Below, in pieces: positions 7,657 through 10,244 of a DNA stretch of 10,244 nucleotides. This stretch comes from CAZIPZ01 sp964541075 (lineage in GTDB: Bacteria; Acidobacteriota; Terriglobia; 20CM-2-55-15). The position numbers were made by a program, and so were the translations under genes. How positions within the stretch are numbered: position 1 is the first letter of the stretch; every line of letters starts with the position of its first letter. The stretch is taken from the NCBI GenBank assembly GCA_964541075.1, contig CAZIPZ010000148.1:1-10244 (forward strand), in the 5' to 3' direction. The notes beneath the pieces were generated by a model. It made no database searches. It was not told the origin of the DNA and was given only the letters and a program-made list of their open reading frames with translations.

Positions 7657-7733
7657 TGGGGGCCATCTGATCCCAATGATTTCTCAAGACCATTACAAGA
7701 ATTTCAATTTTGAGTGACTCGGAACATTGGGAT
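7654..7733 (-). promoter_or_regulatory. cluster of CATTGGG half-sites at the regulator promoter (candidate operator)
   Basis: CATTGGG occurs at 7654-7660 and 7725-7731, and its inverse CCCAATG at 7672-7678. The first two sites form a 7-bp inverted repeat around an 11-bp centre right at the regulator start codon. The second and third extend to a perfect 9-bp pair, ATCCCAATG (7670-7678) and CATTGGGAT (7725-7733), with starts 55 bp apart, about five helical turns. The whole 268-bp spacer 7657-7924 has no convincing gene. A weak minus-strand -35-like TTGAAA lies near 7706, without a clear -10. OmpR-family regulators usually bind direct repeats, so the role is uncertain. Confidence 0.3.
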
Positions 7734-7924
7734 GCAGGCCCGATTCGCCTCTGTCTTGCACGGTCGCCGTATCAATCAGTCGAGGGTTTGAAATGAACTC
7801 AATGTCGAAGTCGGCGCCAGTTTAGCCAGCGATTCCGTCGAATACCCGCATAGACCAAAATCGCGTTTCCCGACTGATTTTCGAAATGCCAGAAAACTGC
7901 TCAATGTTCCTCTTTTCGCACATT

Positions 7925-8324
7925 TCACAAGTATGGTGAAGGAGAGTGGCGAACATCCTTTCCGTAGATCAGAAAGATGATCATTTCAGCAATATTGACG
8001 CAATGATCTCCAACCCGCTCGAGGTTTTTGGCAATGAAGATAAGTTTTAGGGCTCTGGAAACGGTGCGAGGATCCTCCATCATGTAGGTCAACAGCTGGC
8101 GCAGAATCTGGTCGTAAATCGCATCGATATAGGAATCCGCTGAAATAATCCGTTCGGCAAGCTCAGCATCGGAGTGGACGAAGGCATCGAGGCTGCCCCG
8201 AAGCATCTTCAGCACCGAATCCGCCATCACCTGCACGTCGATCAACGGCTTCAGTTCAGGCTCATTGATCAATTTGACCTTATCCCCGAAAAACCGCACA
8301 CGCTGGGGGCGAGTTTTCTTGTAA
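7925..8324 (-). CDS. phoU: PhoU, C-terminal part: 3' exon of an intron-interrupted phoU
   Basis: PhoU is the peripheral-membrane helical-bundle protein that links the PstSCAB phosphate transporter to the PhoR/PhoB signalling pair and keeps the Pho regulon off when phosphate is plentiful. The visible part encodes about 132 residues with the C-terminal three-helix repeat: NEPELKPLIDVQVMADSVLK, DAFVHSDAELAERI, YDQILRQLLTYMMEDPRTVS and the metal-site helix KNLERVGDHCVNIAEMIIFL, ending GKDVRH plus a short tail. The N-terminal repeat is absent and must lie beyond position 10244. The exon begins right after the 3' end of a group II intron in the same orientation, so splicing could restore the mRNA. 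The 15 or so residues just after the junction (YKKTRPQRVRFFGDK) do not show the usual GDQAVNI motif, so a lesion at the site is possible. A TTG at 8275, with AAGG 5 nt upstream, could start a half-length product. Other pst genes would be expected further right. Confidence 0.83.
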
Positions 8325-8363
8325 GTCGGAGTAGAGATGACCATTATTGATCACCCCCTCCTC
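8325..8363 (-). ncRNA. group II intron domain VI with branch-point A, and 3' splice site
   Basis: On the minus strand GGAG-GGGG-TGA (from 8361) pairs with TCA-TCTC-T-A-CTCC (8340-8328), including G-U wobbles. An unpaired A at 8332 is left eight nucleotides from the end, the normal distance for the lariat branch point. The intron then ends GAC, giving the expected purine-pyrimidine 3' terminus at 8325. The next base, T8324, is the first of the exon. Confidence 0.75.
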
Positions 8364-8364
8364 A

Positions 8365-8397
8365 GATCCGGACGAGCGGGACTACCGCATCCGGCTC
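8365..8397 (-). ncRNA. group II intron domain V (catalytic hairpin)
   Basis: A 33-nt hairpin beginning GAGCCGGATGCGG and ending CCGCTCGTCCGGATC, with a short TAGT(C) loop. It has the AGC triad near the 5' strand, a lower stem pairing GAGCCGGA with TCCGGATC (one G-A opposition), a two-base bulge on the 3' strand, and an upper GCGG/CCGC stem. Position and length fit domain V, which forms the ribozyme active site. It begins only five bases after the maturase stop codon. Confidence 0.82.
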
Positions 8398-8402
8398 CCA
8401 CC

Positions 8403-9884
8403 TCAGGTGATGACGCCCATGCGCATGAGGGGATAAGGGTGACAGATATCGGCGGGCGGAAGCCAACGATTGATCAGCCGACACATACGTTCCCAATTCA
8501 GCCGTTTTCTTTCACTCCGACGCCGAAGCGTAAAGTGCCAGTAGCGACCAATCTGAAACCGAAAGCGTTGGATAGCAGCACCATTGGTGGGCACTCCGTA
8601 GTAACGCGTGAAGCCGCCAACCACCGAGCGGAGCCACTTTCCCTGATCGGGAATAGGCACATGCATACGCTTTCGCAGTTCGGCTTTGACCTCCTGAAGT
8701 TTCCGGCGCAACCGCTTGCGAACCGTCGTGCGAATGACCGTGTACATTCCGTTGCTTCTCTTTTTCCCGCAGATATGCGTGAATCCCAGGAAGTCGAATG
8801 TTTCCGGTCGCCCTTGACGACGCCGCTTCCGGTTATCGATCGCAAATGGACCGAATTCCAAGAGCCGCGTCTTTTCAGGGTGCAGCGCCAGACTGAACTT
8901 TCCGAATCGCTTCTTGAGTTCCGCCAGGCACCGTTCCGCTTCGGTCTTGTTCTGAAATCCAATCACGAAGTCATCCGCCCACCGGACGACGATCACGTCG
9001 CCCTGAGCTTGCGTACTCCTCCAGTGATGGATCCACAGATCGAGCACGTAATGAAGGAAGACGTTGGACAGAAGCGGAGAAACCACTCCGCCTTGCGGCG
9101 TTCCTTCATTGACGGCTTGCCATCTGCCTTGCTCCATCACGCCGGCTCTCAGCCATTTCTGGATGAGCCGCACGACGCGAGGATCACCGATCCGGTGCTC
9201 GATGAGCTTCACAAGCCATCTGTGATCGAGCGTGTCGAAAAACCCACGGATGTCGGCATCAATGATCCAGTTCACTTTCTTCGTCAGCATTCCGACATAA
9301 AGCGCATCCAGACAATTGTGTTGGCTACGTCCAGGCCGGTATCCGTACGAGAAACCGAGAAACTCCGTTTCGTAGATGGCGTTGAGAACCAGGACCGCCG
9401 CATATTGAACGATCTTGTCTTCCAACACCGGCACCCCCAATGGCCTTTGCTTTCCATCGGCTTTGGGAATGTATACGCGACGAACCGGTTTTGCCCGGTA
9501 AGCCCCGCGCTTCAGTCTTCCGGAGAGATCTTGGAGATTTTCTTCCAGATCCTCTTCGTATGTCCTCCACGTTTGCCCATCAATGCCAGCAGACGCATCC
9601 CGCTTGAGGCTGTAGTACGCCTCGCGCAGGGTGTCGATCGCCGTAATGTGGTGCATGAGGCTTGTGAACTTGAGCTTCTTATCCTTCAATGCGCGTTGAC
9701 GTACCCGCCCCAGCGCGTTTTGCATCCGTTCCCGGCCTTGAATCCGGTAGATGTTTTGCTGAAGCGAGTTTCCTTTGGTCGGAAGGCTTCCCTCCATCTC
9801 CTCCGCCGCCGTTGGCTGTCCAGAGTTGTTCGGAGACTTCGCAGGTACTACCCTTCCGTCCGACTTCCCTTGCCCGTTCATCAT
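8403..9884 (-). CDS. ltrA: group II intron reverse transcriptase/maturase
   Basis: The intron-encoded protein helps splicing (maturase) and copies the intron into DNA targets. It has 493 residues from ATG at 9884 (a second ATG is at 9881), with AAAGG 9 nt upstream. Residues 1-65 are polar and probably overlap ribozyme sequence. RT blocks run from about 70 to 345: SAGIDGQTW (98-106), RRVYIPKADGKQRPLGVPVL (135-154), LGFSYGYRPGRSQHNCLDAL (176-195), WIIDADIRGFFDTLDH with catalytic D211 (206-221), EGTPQGGVVSPLLSNVFLHY (260-279) and VVRWADDFVIGF with D304 and D305 (299-310). The box is WADD rather than the commoner YADD. FDFLGFTHICGK (363-374) leads into the thumb/domain X, with RWLPPADICHPYP close to the end. 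No HNH endonuclease domain follows, so insertion would rely on reverse splicing and a host-supplied primer, as known for endonuclease-minus introns. Frame and motifs look intact. Confidence 0.96.
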   Translation of the reverse strand: MMNGQGKSDGRVVPAKSPNNSGQPTAAEEMEGSLPTKGNSLQQNIYRIQGRERMQNALGRVRQRALKDKKLKFTSLMHHITAIDTLREAYYSLKRDASAGIDGQTWRTYEEDLEENLQDLSGRLKRGAYRAKPVRRVYIPKADGKQRPLGVPVLEDKIVQYAAVLVLNAIYETEFLGFSYGYRPGRSQHNCLDALYVGMLTKKVNWIIDADIRGFFDTLDHRWLVKLIEHRIGDPRVVRLIQKWLRAGVMEQGRWQAVNEGTPQGGVVSPLLSNVFLHYVLDLWIHHWRSTQAQGDVIVVRWADDFVIGFQNKTEAERCLAELKKRFGKFSLALHPEKTRLLEFGPFAIDNRKRRRQGRPETFDFLGFTHICGKKRSNGMYTVIRTTVRKRLRRKLQEVKAELRKRMHVPIPDQGKWLRSVVGGFTRYYGVPTNGAAIQRFRFQIGRYWHFTLRRRSERKRLNWERMCRLINRWLPPADICHPYPLMRMGVIT

Positions 9885-10236
9885 CGGCGTACGCCTTTCG
9901 GCTTCCCGACACGGCCCTTTTCATTCGGGGCGAGCAAGGGATCTCCCGGTTCTCGCGCGCGTTGTTTCCGTGCATGCCTTGGGTCTATGACCCCGCGGAG
10001 TCCCTTCGTGTCTTGCCATATCGACACGGCTGGTGTTGCCTTCCGCACCTCCTTAGAGCGTCGGCACTCCGTTCCTAGGTTAACGAGGCTCAATACCATG
10101 CCTGCACTTTCCTCTTTCAACGCTTCACGACTGACCTTGCGGACAGCCGTGCATGATCAAGTCCGGCGTGGGTGGCTAACCCTTCGCCGTGCGGAACTTT
10201 CGTCCGCAAACAACGCGCCGGTTTATCCCGGCGCAC
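9885..10236 (-). ncRNA. 5' ribozyme region of the group II intron (domains I to III)
   Basis: These 352 nt lie between the intron 5' end and the maturase start and contain no gene. They open with the GTGCG end and a 7-bp GC hairpin, and include the EBS1 candidate. The length is short for complete domains I-III plus the first strand of IV. Some ribozyme sequence therefore probably runs into the N-terminal codons of the maturase. Short frames in this stretch on both strands are shadows of structured RNA. Confidence 0.75.
10048..10054 (-). other. EBS1 candidate (exon-binding site 1)
   Basis: AAGGAGG on the minus strand, 182 nt into the intron, pairs with the last seven bases of the 5' exon, TCTCCTT (10243-10237): six Watson-Crick pairs plus one G-U. 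This is where domain I usually carries EBS1. The match independently supports the 5' splice site placed at 10236/10237. EBS2 cannot be checked because its exon partner lies outside the window. Confidence 0.6.
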
Positions 10237-10244
10237 AAGGAGAA

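Larger units (their letters stand above)
8325..10236 (-). mobile_element. complete group II intron (1912 nt) inserted in phoU
   Basis: A self-splicing retroelement with all its parts in the window. The 5' end is GTGCG (10236-10232), part of a perfect GCGCCGG / CCGGCGC hairpin. The RNA region of about 350 nt upstream of the ORF carries an EBS1 candidate that pairs with the last 7 nt of the 5' exon. The maturase ORF (9884-8403) is followed by domain V (8397-8365) and domain VI with a bulged A at 8332, ending GAC at 8325. The exon bases TTCTCCTT (10244-10237) are all that is seen of the 5' side. Orientation matches phoU, as needed for splicing. The first exon base is T and the base before EBS1 is T, which does not give the delta pairing of IIA introns, so a IIB-like or related structure is more likely. 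The exact class is uncertain. The ORF is intact, so the element may still be mobile. Confidence 0.93.

Noticed and set aside
7774..7879. Inverted pair AATCAGTCG (7774-7782) and CGACTGATT (7871-7879)
   Set aside because: A perfect 9-mer pair but 88 bp apart with no further symmetry. It was noted only and not strong enough to call a site.
7822..7923. 33-codon frame starting one base after the phoU stop (MCEKRNIEQFSG...)
   Set aside because: The position suggests coupling, but it has no recognisable sequence or ribosome binding site, and it is too short to support without conservation data.
8325..8344. ATG at 8344 as the start of a 139-residue PhoU
   Set aside because: That ATG and the next six codons lie inside intron domain VI. 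The protein from this start would be an intron-exon chimera, not the native PhoU N-terminus.
9679..10120. Several short frames on both strands in the 5' part of the intron
   Set aside because: They overlap structured ribozyme RNA and have low-complexity, Arg-rich products typical of shadows.

Overview
The window looks like chromosomal DNA from a Gram-negative environmental bacterium. An Acidobacteriota-like soil organism is the best guess. This rests on a TonB receptor with an N-terminal carboxypeptidase-regulatory-like domain, a paired secreted beta-helix protein, moderately GC-rich codon use and a resident group II intron. The taxonomic call is inference, as no rRNA or other marker is present. 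Every gene I can support is on the minus strand, so transcription runs from high to low coordinates.

Layout in transcription order. (1) 10236-8325: a complete group II intron, 1912 nt, with a GTGCG 5' end, an EBS1 candidate matching the 8 nt of visible 5' exon, a reverse transcriptase/maturase ORF, domain V, and domain VI with a bulged branch-point A. (2) 8324-7925: the 3' exon, which encodes the C-terminal domain of PhoU, the negative regulator of the Pho system. (3) 7924-7657: a non-coding spacer with inverted copies of CATTGGG. (4) 7656-6940: an atypical OmpR/PhoB-type regulator whose receiver-like half lacks the usual phosphorylation residues and carries two cysteine clusters. (5) 6858-4078: a 926-residue TonB-dependent outer-membrane receptor. 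(6) 4051-2291: a secreted Ig-like plus beta-helix protein, split by one in-frame TAA. (7) 2238-2204: a Rho-independent terminator. (8) 2160-1391: a poorly defined stretch with one doubtful reading frame (possibly interrupted by a TGA) and a probable 57-residue single-pass membrane protein. (9) 1171-1: the N-terminal 390 residues of a YbiT-type ABC-F ATPase, running off the left edge.

How the parts may work together: the receptor and beta-helix genes are 26 nt apart and the latter is followed by a terminator, so they form one transcription unit, perhaps together with the regulator 81 nt upstream. With phoU just before them, a phosphate-responsive uptake module for a phosphorus-containing substrate is a reasonable hypothesis, but nothing in the sequence proves the substrate. 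Two features suggest parts of the module may be compromised: the intron in phoU, which could splice out, and the nonsense codon in the beta-helix gene, which could be a real mutation or an assembly error.
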